Origin: Chitinophaga sancti
GTDB lineage: Bacteria; Bacteroidota; Bacteroidia; Chitinophagales; Chitinophagaceae
Direction of reading: 5' to 3'
Length of the DNA: 64,000 bases
Assembly: GCF_034087045.1 (NCBI RefSeq)
Contig: NZ_CP139247.1
Coordinates: 1,116,001-1,180,000, forward strand
Numbering within the stretch: the first letter of the stretch is position 1; the number at the start of each line of letters is the position of its first letter. The notes beneath the pieces were generated by a model. It was not told the DNA's origin. It was given only the letters and a program-made list of their open reading frames with translations, and did no database searches. The position numbers and the translations under genes were made by a program. Shown here piece by piece: positions 50,140-58,409 of this stretch.

Positions 50140-51561
50140 TCAGACAGGTATCTGGATGATAAATTCGCTGCCTTTGTCCGGTTCACTGTGTACAGTGATA
50201 CTACCATCGTGCAGCTCTACTATTTTCCTGACATAACTGAGGCCCAGTCCGAATCCCTTTACATTGTGCAGGTTGCCGGTCGGTACCCGGAAGAAAGTAT
50301 CAAAAATACTTTCCTGGTATGTTTTAGGAATACCTATGCCATTATCTTTTACCCGAATGATCAAGTTACCGTTTTCTATTGAACTACGGATGTTTACCAC
50401 GGGTAATTCTCCTGAGTACTTGATGGCGTTGTCCACAAGGTTATTGATCGCATTTGACAGGTGGGTACGGTCTACATTTACCAGCCGCTCACCGATCAGG
50501 TTATCATACCTGAATTGCACGGATCTGTTGGTTTTGAGCTGATGGTTAGTAATGATCGTATCCATGATTTCGTTGATGTCCGTTTCTTCTTTGTACAGCT
50601 CTATTTCTTCTCTTTCTTCCGATGCGATGTGTAATACTTTTTCAACCAGGTCAGACAACCTTTGCAACTCCTGCTTGGAGATGTCGAGGTAAGTTTGCGT
50701 TTTGCGCTGATCGTTGAGGGCATTGAAATTCTGCATGGCTTCCACAGCTGCATATACAGTAGCGATAGGCGTTTTCAGCTCATGCGTCATATTGTTGATG
50801 AAATCATTCTTTACCTCTGAGAGTTTCTTTTGTTTCAGGATGGTACGCAACATGTAGATAAAGCAGATCGTCGTCAGCACCAGCAAAACAAAGGAACCTG
50901 CCAGGGTCCAGACCATCTTGGCCAGGATGTATTGCATGGGTGATTTAAACACTGCCTGAACAAAAAGGTTGCTTGCAGGGTTGAACGGTATCTTACTTGT
51001 CTTTTGTGGACCCCTTCTGCGCAGACTATCGCGGAAACTTTCCCTGGCAAAACCTTCAAAGTTGATATGAAAAGTATCCAGGCGGAAATCAGTTTTGATC
51101 TGACGGCCGTGGAGTTCTGCGCTAAAGATGGAGTCCAGCTTTATCAGTTTGACACTATCGCTGGTAATATTGTTCAGGAGCAGGAAATCGGAAATTTGTC
51201 TGGCTAAGGTATCGGCATACACACGGTTGGGATTCTGATGAGGACCGGCATGATCATTCGCATCGACAATTAAGTGCATGCGCCCTTCGCGCCCTTCACC
51301 TTCTTCCGGACCTGGAGGAGGGATATCGCCACCAGGGCCTCTCATGCTGTCTCCATGCTCTCTGTTAAAGCGCCTGAAGTACCGGCGTACGTCGGCAAAC
51401 TGTTTGTTGTAAACAGCTGTACGCAATGATTCGTTAATATCTTTACTGAACTGATCTAACTGTACGTGATAGGAGTTATATAACCAGTATCCCTGGAACA
51501 TGTAGATGCCTAGAATGCATATACACATGAGTATCAGAATGTTTCGGATCCGCTGGCGCAT
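50140..51561 (-). CDS. Sensor histidine kinase with Pro/Gly-rich periplasmic domain
   Basis: 473 residues from the ATG at 51561; an earlier TTG would add eight residues. First membrane segment about 6-26, periplasmic sensor of about 190 residues, second membrane segment about 218-240 ('TLAGSFVLLVLTTICFIYML'). The sensor contains 'RGPGGDIPPPGPEEGEG' at about 70-90. HisKA: 'FINNMTHELKTPIATVYAAV'. ATPase: N-box 'AINNLVDNAIKY', G1 'VKDNGIGIP', G2 'GFGLGLSYVRKIV'. All catalytic motifs are intact. It is divergent from the GLPGLI-like/barrel pair, whose proteins carry Pro/Gly tracts too. Confidence 0.94.
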   Translation of the reverse strand: MRQRIRNILILMCICILGIYMFQGYWLYNSYHVQLDQFSKDINESLRTAVYNKQFADVRRYFRRFNREHGDSMRGPGGDIPPPGPEEGEGREGRMHLIVDANDHAGPHQNPNRVYADTLARQISDFLLLNNITSDSVKLIKLDSIFSAELHGRQIKTDFRLDTFHINFEGFARESFRDSLRRRGPQKTSKIPFNPASNLFVQAVFKSPMQYILAKMVWTLAGSFVLLVLTTICFIYMLRTILKQKKLSEVKNDFINNMTHELKTPIATVYAAVEAMQNFNALNDQRKTQTYLDISKQELQRLSDLVEKVLHIASEEREEIELYKEETDINEIMDTIITNHQLKTNRSVQFRYDNLIGERLVNVDRTHLSNAINNLVDNAIKYSGELPVVNIRSSIENGNLIIRVKDNGIGIPKTYQESIFDTFFRVPTGNLHNVKGFGLGLSYVRKIVELHDGSITVHSEPDKGSEFIIQIPV

Positions 51562-51582
51562 TATATCAATGAATTTATCATG

Positions 51583-51590
51583 CAAAGCTA
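51583..51590 (-). promoter_or_regulatory. -7 promoter box TAGCTTTG of the kinase-regulator pair
   Basis: Exact TAnnTTTG match on the minus strand, 21 bases before the kinase ATG; the first TTAAC block begins 28 bases farther upstream. Confidence 0.5.
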
Positions 51591-51618
51591 TTTGATTATA
51601 GGATTATCATAGCTATCC

Positions 51619-51656
51619 CATTAACAGTAATTAACAATAAATAAGGAACCTTAACC
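51619..51656. promoter_or_regulatory. TTAAC repeat block, copy 1
   Basis: A 26-base exact repeat of copy 2, containing TTAAC at 51621 and 51631, plus a third TTAAC at 51651: offsets 0, 10 and 30. The 10-base period fits tandem binding of an OmpR-type regulator on one DNA face. Confidence 0.6.
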
Positions 51657-51679
51657 ATTGCGCCCATATTATGTTCTGT

Positions 51680-51717
51680 CATTAACAGTAATTAACAATA
51701 AATAAAGCTATTTAACC
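51680..51717. promoter_or_regulatory. TTAAC repeat block, copy 2
   Basis: Same layout 61 bases on: TTAAC at 51682, 51692 and 51712, the first 26 bases (51680-51705) identical to copy 1. It lies on the GLPGLI-like side of the divergent region. Confidence 0.6.
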
Positions 51718-51767
51718 TGAAAATGCGTGCCGAATATTGACTTTTGTGACAGCAAAAAAACAAACAC

Positions 51768-52547
51768 ATGAACCATTTATCAAAAACCCTCTTTGGTGCC
51801 GCCCTGATAGCCTTCACTGGCTTCACAGCACAGGCACAGGAAAAGAACAGCGGTGTGATCGATTATGAATTGAGTCAAAAAATGCCTCCAAGAGGCGGCG
51901 ATGGCGGCGATGAAGAAGGACAAGTAATCACTATAAAGCAACATTTCTTTTTCGCAGCCGGCCACGGTAAGCTGGAAACAGAACGTCCTAACTTTGGCGG
52001 GGGCATGGATCGTCAGGGTCCTCCTCCTCCTGGTGAAGGTGGTGAACAAGGCCCCCCTCCAGGATTCGGTGGTGGCCGTTTCCGTGGTGGATTTGGTATG
52101 ATGGGTGGCGGATTCGTTGACCTACAGAGCCATAAATACCTGCAAACATTTACCAAACCAGATGACTCTACTAAAACCTACTTTGCAGAAGAAGACTTCC
52201 GTCCGGCAAAAGATGTAAAACCGGGTGATAAGACTAAGAAAATCGCTGGTTACAATTGCAAAAAAGCTACCGTGACCGTAAGGGATGAAACTTATACTGT
52301 ATGGTATACAACTGACCTGCCTTTCAGCTACAGCCCTGTAAATGGCCTGTTACCTGAACCCAATGGCGTTGTACTGGCTGCTGAAAGCGACAACCGTTCC
52401 TTTACAGCAAAGAAAGTAGACTTTAAACCAATACCTCCTGAAAAAGTTTCCCTGCCTGGTAATGCGGAGAAAGTGAGTGAAGAAGAAATGCACAAAATGC
52501 GTCAGGAGGCCAGAGATAAATTCCGTGACAGACAAAACAGGAATTAA
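51768..52547 (+). CDS. GLPGLI-family-like exported protein with Pro/Gly-rich insert
   Basis: 259 residues. Signal peptide (MNHLSKTLFGAALIAFTGFTAQA). 'GVIDYELSQKM' is the usual GLPGLI start; two Gly/Pro-rich inserts follow ('PPRGGDGGDEEGQ' about 42-55; about 78-125 with 'GPPPPGEGGEQGPPPGFGGG'). Then 'KIAGYNCKKATVTVRDETYTVWYTTDLPFSYSP', the typical family core, and 'NGLLPEPNGVVL' where the name-giving GLPGLI motif would be, so that motif is altered. Acidic/basic C-terminal helix. Function unknown. 30 bases before the barrel gene, presumably co-transcribed. Confidence 0.85.
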   Translation: MNHLSKTLFGAALIAFTGFTAQAQEKNSGVIDYELSQKMPPRGGDGGDEEGQVITIKQHFFFAAGHGKLETERPNFGGGMDRQGPPPPGEGGEQGPPPGFGGGRFRGGFGMMGGGFVDLQSHKYLQTFTKPDDSTKTYFAEEDFRPAKDVKPGDKTKKIAGYNCKKATVTVRDETYTVWYTTDLPFSYSPVNGLLPEPNGVVLAAESDNRSFTAKKVDFKPIPPEKVSLPGNAEKVSEEEMHKMRQEARDKFRDRQNRN

Positions 52548-52577
52548 AAGACTACTACTTTAACTTACATCCTCCTC

Positions 52578-55469
52578 ATGAAAAGGATCCCCCTTATGAC
52601 TTTGTGCCTGATCCTGATTGCGCTTATATCCAAAGCGCAATCAGGTCAGGTTAAAGGCCAACTGACTGACTCAACCGCATCTCACCCTTTGGCTGATGCT
52701 ACCGTAGCATTGCTGAATGGCAAAGATTCTTCTCTCGCAGCTACTGCATTTACTGACAAAAAAGGTGGATTCAGCTTTACCGGTCTTTCTGCCGGTGGCT
52801 ACCGGGTATACATTACTTACCTGGGTTACAAACCAATCTTCAAAAGCATTACTGTATCGGCCGCACAACCTGTAGTGGATATGGGCACCATTCATCTTCT
52901 GGGCAAAGGTATCACCCTGGGTGAAGTAGAGATCATACAGGAAGTACCTCCTGTTGTGGTAAAAAAAGATACCCTTGAATTCAATGCAGATGCTTTCAAA
53001 ACCCGTGAAAACGCAGTGGTGGAAGACCTGCTTAAAAAACTGCCCGGTGTTACTGTGGATAAAGATGGAGTGATCACAGCACAGGGTGAAACGGTAAAGA
53101 GAGTATTGGTAGATGGTAAACCATTCTTTGGCGATGATCCAAAACTCGCCACCAAAAACCTGCCTGCTGAAGTGATCGATAAAATTCAGGTGATAGACCG
53201 TAAATCAGATCAGGCACAGTTTACAGGTATCGATGATGGTAATACTGAAAAAGCCATCAATATCACAATTAAAAAAGACAAGAAAAAAGGAGTATTCGGA
53301 AAGGCATCCGCCGGCTATGGTACTGATGATCGTTTTGCTATCAATGCCAATGCTAACGCCTTCCGCGATAACCGTCAGCTTTCTTTCCTGGGTAGTGGTA
53401 ACAACGTCAATAACATGGGCTTTACCATGCAGGATGTATTCAACTTCTCCAGCAGCAACAATGGCAGTGGAGGTAGTAACGGCCGTAGTGGCGGCGGTGG
53501 CAGGGGAGCTGCTCAATCTACCATCAGCAACCTGGGTGGTAACAGTACCACAGGCATCACCACAAACTGGAATGCAGGATTCAACTATAATCAGGACTTT
53601 GGATCAAAATTAAAGATCAATGGTAGTTACTTCATCAACGATGTAAAGACTGAAACTAAAAATCAGAACACAAAGCAAACTTTTACATCCGATAGTTCTT
53701 ACTATTATAACTCTACTACCGGTTCTCTTACTGAAAATAAGAACAACCGTCTCAACATGCGGATCGAGTATGAAATTGACTCTTTCCACTCTGTGATATT
53801 TACACCTACATTCTCCTATACTGATGGTAGCACTAATTCAACCAGCTACTACCAACAGCAGGATATCAATAAAGTAACCTCTATCGATGGTTCCAATACC
53901 AATCGTAGTGGTGCTTCTTCTCCAAACTTTTCAGGCTCTGCATTGTACCGTCAGAAGTTTCATAAAACAGGTCGTACGCTGAGCGCCAACTTTACGTATG
54001 GATATAACACTACCGATCGTCAGAACTATTATAAGTCGCTGGATGAATATGTAGCGACTGATACTACTTCAGCTTATACCAGCGGTTACGACAGGAAGAC
54101 GAATGCGAATAACATCGGTAGAAATTATCAGGCAACATTGACGTACACAGAACCGTTGATGAAAGACAGATACCTGGAACTGGATTATACTTATAGCAAT
54201 AATTACAGCTCTTCCAAAAACCTGACTTACGATGCAAATGCTTCCGGAAAATATGATGTGCTGAATGATAGCCTGAGTAACATTTTTGAAAATACATTTT
54301 CTACTAATCAGGCAGGTATCAATATACGTACGAACAAGTTCAAGTATGACTATACCTTCGGTATGAATGTGAAGTTTAATAGTCTGGTGAATGATAATGT
54401 AAGCAGGAATACACACATCTCTCAGTATACAGTAAACTACTTTCCTTCTGCAAGTTTCAACTATAATTTTGAGCAGGGTAGAAGGTTCCGTTTTCGTTAT
54501 AATGGCAGCACAACACAACCAACTATTTCTCAGTTGCAACCACTACCAGATCTGACCAATTCACTGTATGTACAGCAGGGTAATCCTAATTTGAAGCCTA
54601 CGTTCACACATAGTCTGATGGCGGGTTATAACGCGTTTAACAGAAGTTCATTCCGTGGTATTTTTGTAAATGCAAATGCAACATTCGCCAATAACCAGAT
54701 TGTAAATGCGAACCGTACAGATGACTCTACCGGTAAGCAATACACTAAACCGATCAATACAAACGGTGTGTATTCATTGAGTGGTAGTATGGTGAATGCT
54801 ATTCCCATCAAGAATCACATCACTTCTCTGAACATAAGTACGAACGTTTCTTACAAAAGAGATGCGAGCTTCACTGGTGTAGATGAGGATTTCAGCGACA
54901 TAAAGAAATACTATACCAGAAACTTCAGTCTGACCGAAGGCATTACATTCAACTACTTCTTCAAAGAATTATTTGATGTATCTACATCTGGAAGTGTACA
55001 GTATGCTGCAGCACGATACGACATCCTGCCAAGCAACAATACCAACTATTTCAACTATTCATTCTCTCTGGATTTCAACATCAATCTGCCTGCAGGTTTT
55101 CAGGTGGGTAGTGACATGACATACACATTGAATGCCGGACGTGCTGCTGGTTACAACGTAGATTATACTTTGCTGAACGGATATGTATCTAAGTTTGTGG
55201 GAAAGAAAAAACAGGGACAATTTAAATTTTATGCTTACGACCTGCTAAAACAAAATATCAGCATCAGCCGTACTACGGGTGAGAACTACATCCAGGATAC
55301 ACAGAACATGGTACTGCAACGTTACTTTATGATCAGCTTTACATACTTCCTGCGTAAGTTCGGTACGAACAATAATAATAATCGTGAAGGCCCTCCACGC
55401 GAAATGCGCTTTATGCGTCCTCCGGGTGGCGGTATGCCGGGAGGTCCTCCTCCGGGCGGTGGAATATAA
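52578..55469 (+). CDS. TonB-receptor-like outer membrane beta-barrel protein
   Basis: 963 residues. Signal peptide (MKRIPLMTLCLILIALISKA), a carboxypeptidase-regulatory-like beta sandwich (about 24-110, 'GQVKGQLTDSTASHPLADAT'), a plug-like domain (about 130-220, 'KTRENAVVEDLLKKLPGVTVD', 'KRVLVDGKPFFGDDPKLATKNLPAEVIDKIQVID'), then a large barrel of the OMP_b-brl_3 type. A Gly/Ser/Asn-rich loop is at about 290-320 ('SSNNGSGGSNGRSGGGG'). The extreme C-terminus is Pro/Gly-rich ('MRPPGGGMPGGPPPGGGI'), unusual since barrels normally end in an aromatic strand. Probable surface transport or binding; substrate unknown. Follows the GLPGLI-like gene. Confidence 0.88.
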   Translation: MKRIPLMTLCLILIALISKAQSGQVKGQLTDSTASHPLADATVALLNGKDSSLAATAFTDKKGGFSFTGLSAGGYRVYITYLGYKPIFKSITVSAAQPVVDMGTIHLLGKGITLGEVEIIQEVPPVVVKKDTLEFNADAFKTRENAVVEDLLKKLPGVTVDKDGVITAQGETVKRVLVDGKPFFGDDPKLATKNLPAEVIDKIQVIDRKSDQAQFTGIDDGNTEKAINITIKKDKKKGVFGKASAGYGTDDRFAINANANAFRDNRQLSFLGSGNNVNNMGFTMQDVFNFSSSNNGSGGSNGRSGGGGRGAAQSTISNLGGNSTTGITTNWNAGFNYNQDFGSKLKINGSYFINDVKTETKNQNTKQTFTSDSSYYYNSTTGSLTENKNNRLNMRIEYEIDSFHSVIFTPTFSYTDGSTNSTSYYQQQDINKVTSIDGSNTNRSGASSPNFSGSALYRQKFHKTGRTLSANFTYGYNTTDRQNYYKSLDEYVATDTTSAYTSGYDRKTNANNIGRNYQATLTYTEPLMKDRYLELDYTYSNNYSSSKNLTYDANASGKYDVLNDSLSNIFENTFSTNQAGINIRTNKFKYDYTFGMNVKFNSLVNDNVSRNTHISQYTVNYFPSASFNYNFEQGRRFRFRYNGSTTQPTISQLQPLPDLTNSLYVQQGNPNLKPTFTHSLMAGYNAFNRSSFRGIFVNANATFANNQIVNANRTDDSTGKQYTKPINTNGVYSLSGSMVNAIPIKNHITSLNISTNVSYKRDASFTGVDEDFSDIKKYYTRNFSLTEGITFNYFFKELFDVSTSGSVQYAAARYDILPSNNTNYFNYSFSLDFNINLPAGFQVGSDMTYTLNAGRAAGYNVDYTLLNGYVSKFVGKKKQGQFKFYAYDLLKQNISISRTTGENYIQDTQNMVLQRYFMISFTYFLRKFGTNNNNNREGPPREMRFMRPPGGGMPGGPPPGGGI

Positions 55470-55473
55470 AACA

Positions 55474-55505
55474 GAAAAGGAGTGCGATATGCACTCCTTT
55501 TTTTA
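55474..55505 (+). terminator. Terminator after the outer membrane barrel gene
   Basis: AAAAGGAGTGC / GCACTCCTTTT with loop GATAT, followed by T residues. Confidence 0.9.
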
Positions 55506-55654
55506 TGTATTATACATGTAAAATGACTCCAGATTTTTTGAAAGGTTGAAAGGAAATAAAGGTGACGGTGAAACATCTCCCCTCGTACCATCAGCTTTAT
55601 AACCTTACAACCTTAATAACTTTGTCGTTTGACCATAGGGGCAGTAGCATCGGA

Positions 55655-55960
55655 TCATGCAACTTTGTATTTCGGCGCAGGGGATTTGCGCTCTCTTATA
55701 CCATTAGCAATCCTGCGTACTAACCAGCTTAGTGTAAACGTCGGAATAAAGTCCAGACCAGGGAATAACTCCTCCATAAAGTTGAACACACTTCCGAATG
55801 CACCCATACTGCCACCAAACATTCTGTAGAATATGATAGCGGAAATGGGAGCCCAAATTACATCACTCACTTCGCCTAACACGGGCACTGCATAACTGGC
55901 ACAGCCAATCAGGTCCATCAGTATACAAATCCATAAGGCAGGAGTAAATCTCTTTTCCAT
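55655..55960 (-). CDS. Small conserved membrane protein of unknown function
   Basis: 101 residues from the ATG at 55960, preceded by GGAGG nine bases upstream, which settles the start over a longer frame. Two membrane segments ('PALWICILMDLIGCASYAVPVLGEVSDVIWAPISAIIFYRMF') then 'FNFMEELFPGLDFIPTFTLSWLVRR', a motif with E-E-L-x-P-G-x-D-F-I-P-T that looks strongly conserved-type, and a basic tail. I have seen similar small proteins in other Bacteroidota but can give no function. Confidence 0.78.
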   Translation of the reverse strand: MEKRFTPALWICILMDLIGCASYAVPVLGEVSDVIWAPISAIIFYRMFGGSMGAFGSVFNFMEELFPGLDFIPTFTLSWLVRRIANGIRERKSPAPKYKVA

Positions 55961-56279
55961 ATTGACCTCCGCTTTAAATTGTGAACAAATTAGTATAATC
56001 AAATAGCTTACCAATTTCAATTACGGATGGTGGTATAGTAATTACGGAGTCTATGGCCGGGGCGCTATTTTGGGAATAATGATTTGTGATACAATCCTTT
56101 AAAAAATGCTGATTTTTTCTTCTTTCTGGGATTACTCGTAATTTTTTCTAACTCAGGCGTAACTGTACTTCTATAAGGTTTGGTACTAGTATAAAGTTAC
56201 GAATTTCATCCCGGATTGGTAGTACGCATTTCAAAAATGCGTAGTTCCACGTTATATTTATAAAAAATTCTATCGTTAT
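55961..56279. other. AT-rich intergenic region before the hydroxypyruvate-isomerase-like gene
   Basis: 319 bases with no coding frame. The only structure seen is the palindrome at 56223-56243. No exact TAnnTTTG box on the plus strand near the next start. Confidence 0.6.
56223..56243. promoter_or_regulatory. Palindrome upstream of the hydroxypyruvate-isomerase-like gene
   Basis: TACGCATTT-CAA-AAATGCGTA, perfect 9-bp arms around three bases, 36 bases before the ATG. Candidate repressor operator. Confidence 0.45.
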
Positions 56280-57062
56280 ATGTCCACTCCGCTCAAAGGT
56301 TGTATCCGTCATTCCGTGTGTGCCTGGCCTTATGAATCCATTCCACTGGACACCTTTTGCAAGGGTGCTAAAGAAATAGGGCTTGAATCCATCGATCTCC
56401 TGTACCCCCATCAGTTTGAAACCGCAAAGCACTTTGACCTCACCTGTGCCATGGTAGCATCTGTGAGCGATGCATGGAATATCGCCAAAGGGTGGAACCG
56501 TGTAGAACATCACGATGCCCTCATTACTTATTACCAATACCTGATAGACGAAACGGCCAAAGCCGGCTTCCCTTCTGTAGTCTGCTTTTCTGGTAACAGA
56601 GAGGGACTGGATGATGAGCAGGGTATTGAAAATTGCGCTATGGGGTTGCATCGCTTATTACCATATGCTGAAAAAAAGAAGGTGAATATAGTGATGGAGC
56701 TGCTGAACAGCAAAGTTGATCATCCTGATTATCAATGCGATCATACACACTGGGGCGTGGCTTTGAGCAAAAGGATAGGGTCAGAACGTTTCAGCCTCCT
56801 CTATGACATTTACCACATGCAGCTCATGGAAGGGGATATCATCCGCACCATTCGCGACAACCATACTTATTTCAGTCATTATCACACTGGCGGCGCGCCC
56901 GGCAGAAATGAGATCAATGACAGCCAGGAATTATACTACCCGGCTATCATGAAAGCAATTTATGAAACAGGGTTTAAAGGCTTTGTAGCACAGGAATTTA
57001 TTCCTACCAGAACGGATAAACTTTCGTCTCTGAAAGAAGCCGTGCTGATATGTGATATCTGA
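56280..57062 (+). CDS. Hydroxypyruvate isomerase-like sugar-phosphate isomerase/epimerase
   Basis: 260 residues, TIM-barrel of the AP-endonuclease-2-like group. 'SIDLLYPHQFETAK', 'VVCFSGNREGLDDEQG' and 'NIVMELLNSKVDHPDYQCDH' (metal-binding Glu) lead to 'LLYDIYHMQLMEGDIIRTI' and 'YFSHYHTGGAPGRNEI' (metal-binding His, P-G-R motif) and 'FKGFVAQEFIPT' (final Glu). This is the Hyi pattern: interconversion of hydroxypyruvate and tartronate semialdehyde or a related sugar. No signal peptide. Convergent with the GNAT gene 12 bases away. Confidence 0.9.
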   Translation: MSTPLKGCIRHSVCAWPYESIPLDTFCKGAKEIGLESIDLLYPHQFETAKHFDLTCAMVASVSDAWNIAKGWNRVEHHDALITYYQYLIDETAKAGFPSVVCFSGNREGLDDEQGIENCAMGLHRLLPYAEKKKVNIVMELLNSKVDHPDYQCDHTHWGVALSKRIGSERFSLLYDIYHMQLMEGDIIRTIRDNHTYFSHYHTGGAPGRNEINDSQELYYPAIMKAIYETGFKGFVAQEFIPTRTDKLSSLKEAVLICDI

Positions 57063-57074
57063 CTCTTACTTAAA

Positions 57075-57617
57075 TCAGTATTTCCAGTCATTACGCAGCA
57101 TGCCCATAACTACCATGTCTACAAAATGTCCATGTAGTTTGGCATTGTGGCGCAAAATACCCTCTTTCGTAAATCCAAGTTTGATAGGAATACGGGCACT
57201 GCGGTCATTTTCCAGTGCAAAGCGAATTTCTATTTTGTTGAGTTTCAGGTTTTCGAAAGCAAAAGAGATGAGCACCTTGCAGCAGGCTAAGACAATACCT
57301 TTGCCACGACAATGTTCTGCCAGCCAATAGCCGATTTCGGCTTTTTGCAGCAGGTGATCCCAGCAATGTAAGTCCAATACTCCGCATAGCTGACCATTAT
57401 ACCAGATACCAAAAGCAATGGCTTCCTGGTCTTCTGCTTTGCGCAGCATCATCTCTATAAAACGAAGGGAATGATCTTCATTGGTATTGTAATCCACCCA
57501 TGGCAGGAATCGGCGCAACGCCTTACGGGATGTATCGATGGTGCGATAAAGCACCGGTGCATTTTCAGGTTGTAACTGCCTGAGTAAAATCTGATCGTCT
57601 ACGGCTAACTCCAGCAT
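57075..57617 (-). CDS. GNAT N-acetyltransferase (RimJ/RimL-like)
   Basis: 180 residues. RimJ/RimL-type start 'QILLRQLQPENAPVLYRTI', 'FGIWYNGQLCGVLDLH', acetyl-CoA loop 'GYWLAEHCRGKGIVLACCKVL' (R-x-x-G-K-G variant), 'NKIEIRFALENDRSARIPIKLGFTKEGILR' near the end. Probably acetylates a protein N-terminus or small amine; substrate unknown. The start codon follows the T run of the upstream lipoprotein gene's terminator with no gap, an odd arrangement. Confidence 0.9.
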   Translation of the reverse strand: MLELAVDDQILLRQLQPENAPVLYRTIDTSRKALRRFLPWVDYNTNEDHSLRFIEMMLRKAEDQEAIAFGIWYNGQLCGVLDLHCWDHLLQKAEIGYWLAEHCRGKGIVLACCKVLISFAFENLKLNKIEIRFALENDRSARIPIKLGFTKEGILRHNAKLHGHFVDMVVMGMLRNDWKY

Positions 57618-57668
57618 AAAAAATTAAGGTTTGGCCCCTATACCGTCCAGGGTATAGTGACCAAACCT
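57618..57668 (-). terminator. Terminator of the lipoprotein gene, abutting the GNAT start
   Basis: On the minus strand AGGTTTGG...CTATACC pairs with GGTATAG...CCAAACCT (mismatched bases between the two stem parts) and then runs TAATTTTTT straight into the GNAT ATG. Confidence 0.75.
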
Positions 57669-57682
57669 CAAATATAATAAAC

Positions 57683-58288
57683 TTAACTTTTTGCAAACAA
57701 CTGTTGCCGCTGCATATCACGAACTATCTGGCGGGCGAACTGTGATGCCTGCTTATAAGCAGTGGGCGGATCTATCGCTTCTGACTGTGCATTGTAGATC
57801 AGCTTTTTCTGTCCCAGGTCATAAAGATTCGTATCCCATTCATACCGCACATTCGTGACATAATAACCAGGGGTAAACATACCGCCGTACCATCCCCGGT
57901 AATAAGGGGCGTAAGGGTAGGAGGGCACATAGCCGCTGGATTTTGTCTTATCGACCATAGCGATAGTGAGCACCTGGTCCACATCACCATTTCTGAATTT
58001 GCGCAGGGCGGCCTTTTCGTCTCCTGTCTTCGACAAGGCGTCGTCCGGGCCGTATTTGGCAAATGAAGATACTGCGTTGAAGCCTTCTTTATGTAGTTCA
58101 TTGACCAGCTCATTTTCCATTAAAATGCGCAGTTTTTTGTCCCTGGGTGGAACAAGGGCTATCACAATCATTTTTTTGCTGGTATCCAGCCTGGCATCCG
58201 GTGTTTTCCAGGACGAAGTTAGTTTGGTACTGGTACAGGCTGCGATGGACAGCCCTATACATAATAGCAATACTCCTAGCCTTTTCAT
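57683..58288 (-). CDS. Lipoprotein of unknown function
   Basis: 201 residues. Lipoprotein signal MKRLGVLLLCIGLSIAAC with Cys at residue 18, then 'TSTKLTSSWKTPDARLDTSKKMIVIALVPPRDKKLRILMENELVNELHKEGFNAVSS', a fold start seen in DUF4136-like lipoproteins, and a Tyr/Gly/Pro-rich stretch 'YVPSYPYAPYYRGWYGGMFTPGYY' about residues 125-148. 'DTNLYDLGQKKLIYNAQSEAIDPP' follows. A strong Shine-Dalgarno, AAGGAGG, precedes the ATG, rare in this phylum. Probably anchored to the outer membrane. Confidence 0.85.
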   Translation of the reverse strand: MKRLGVLLLCIGLSIAACTSTKLTSSWKTPDARLDTSKKMIVIALVPPRDKKLRILMENELVNELHKEGFNAVSSFAKYGPDDALSKTGDEKAALRKFRNGDVDQVLTIAMVDKTKSSGYVPSYPYAPYYRGWYGGMFTPGYYVTNVRYEWDTNLYDLGQKKLIYNAQSEAIDPPTAYKQASQFARQIVRDMQRQQLFAKS

Positions 58289-58293
58289 AATCT

Positions 58294-58301
58294 CCTCCTT
58301 T
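58294..58301 (-). promoter_or_regulatory. Strong Shine-Dalgarno before the lipoprotein gene
   Basis: AAAAGGAGGAGATT precedes the ATG on the minus strand. Most genes in this window lack such a site. Confidence 0.6.
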
Positions 58302-58358
58302 TAACTGTTGGTTAGACGGGAAAAAAAGAGGAGAGTTACATTGACCTGCTAAAAATAA

Positions 58359-58391
58359 TAGCGGCTTGCGACGATTGGTCGCAAGCCGCTA
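58359..58391 (-). terminator. Terminator after mqnC
   Basis: TAGCGGCTTGCGAC / GTCGCAAGCCGCTA, perfect 14-bp stem with loop of five; on the minus strand it runs into TTATTTTT. Confidence 0.88.
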
Positions 58392-58409
58392 TACGTATAT
58401 ACATCAGTA

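Noticed and set aside
55629..55829. 66-codon plus-strand frame after the outer membrane barrel gene, with TAACTTTG upstream
   Set aside because: It overlaps the better-supported minus-strand membrane protein and shows no signal peptide or motif.
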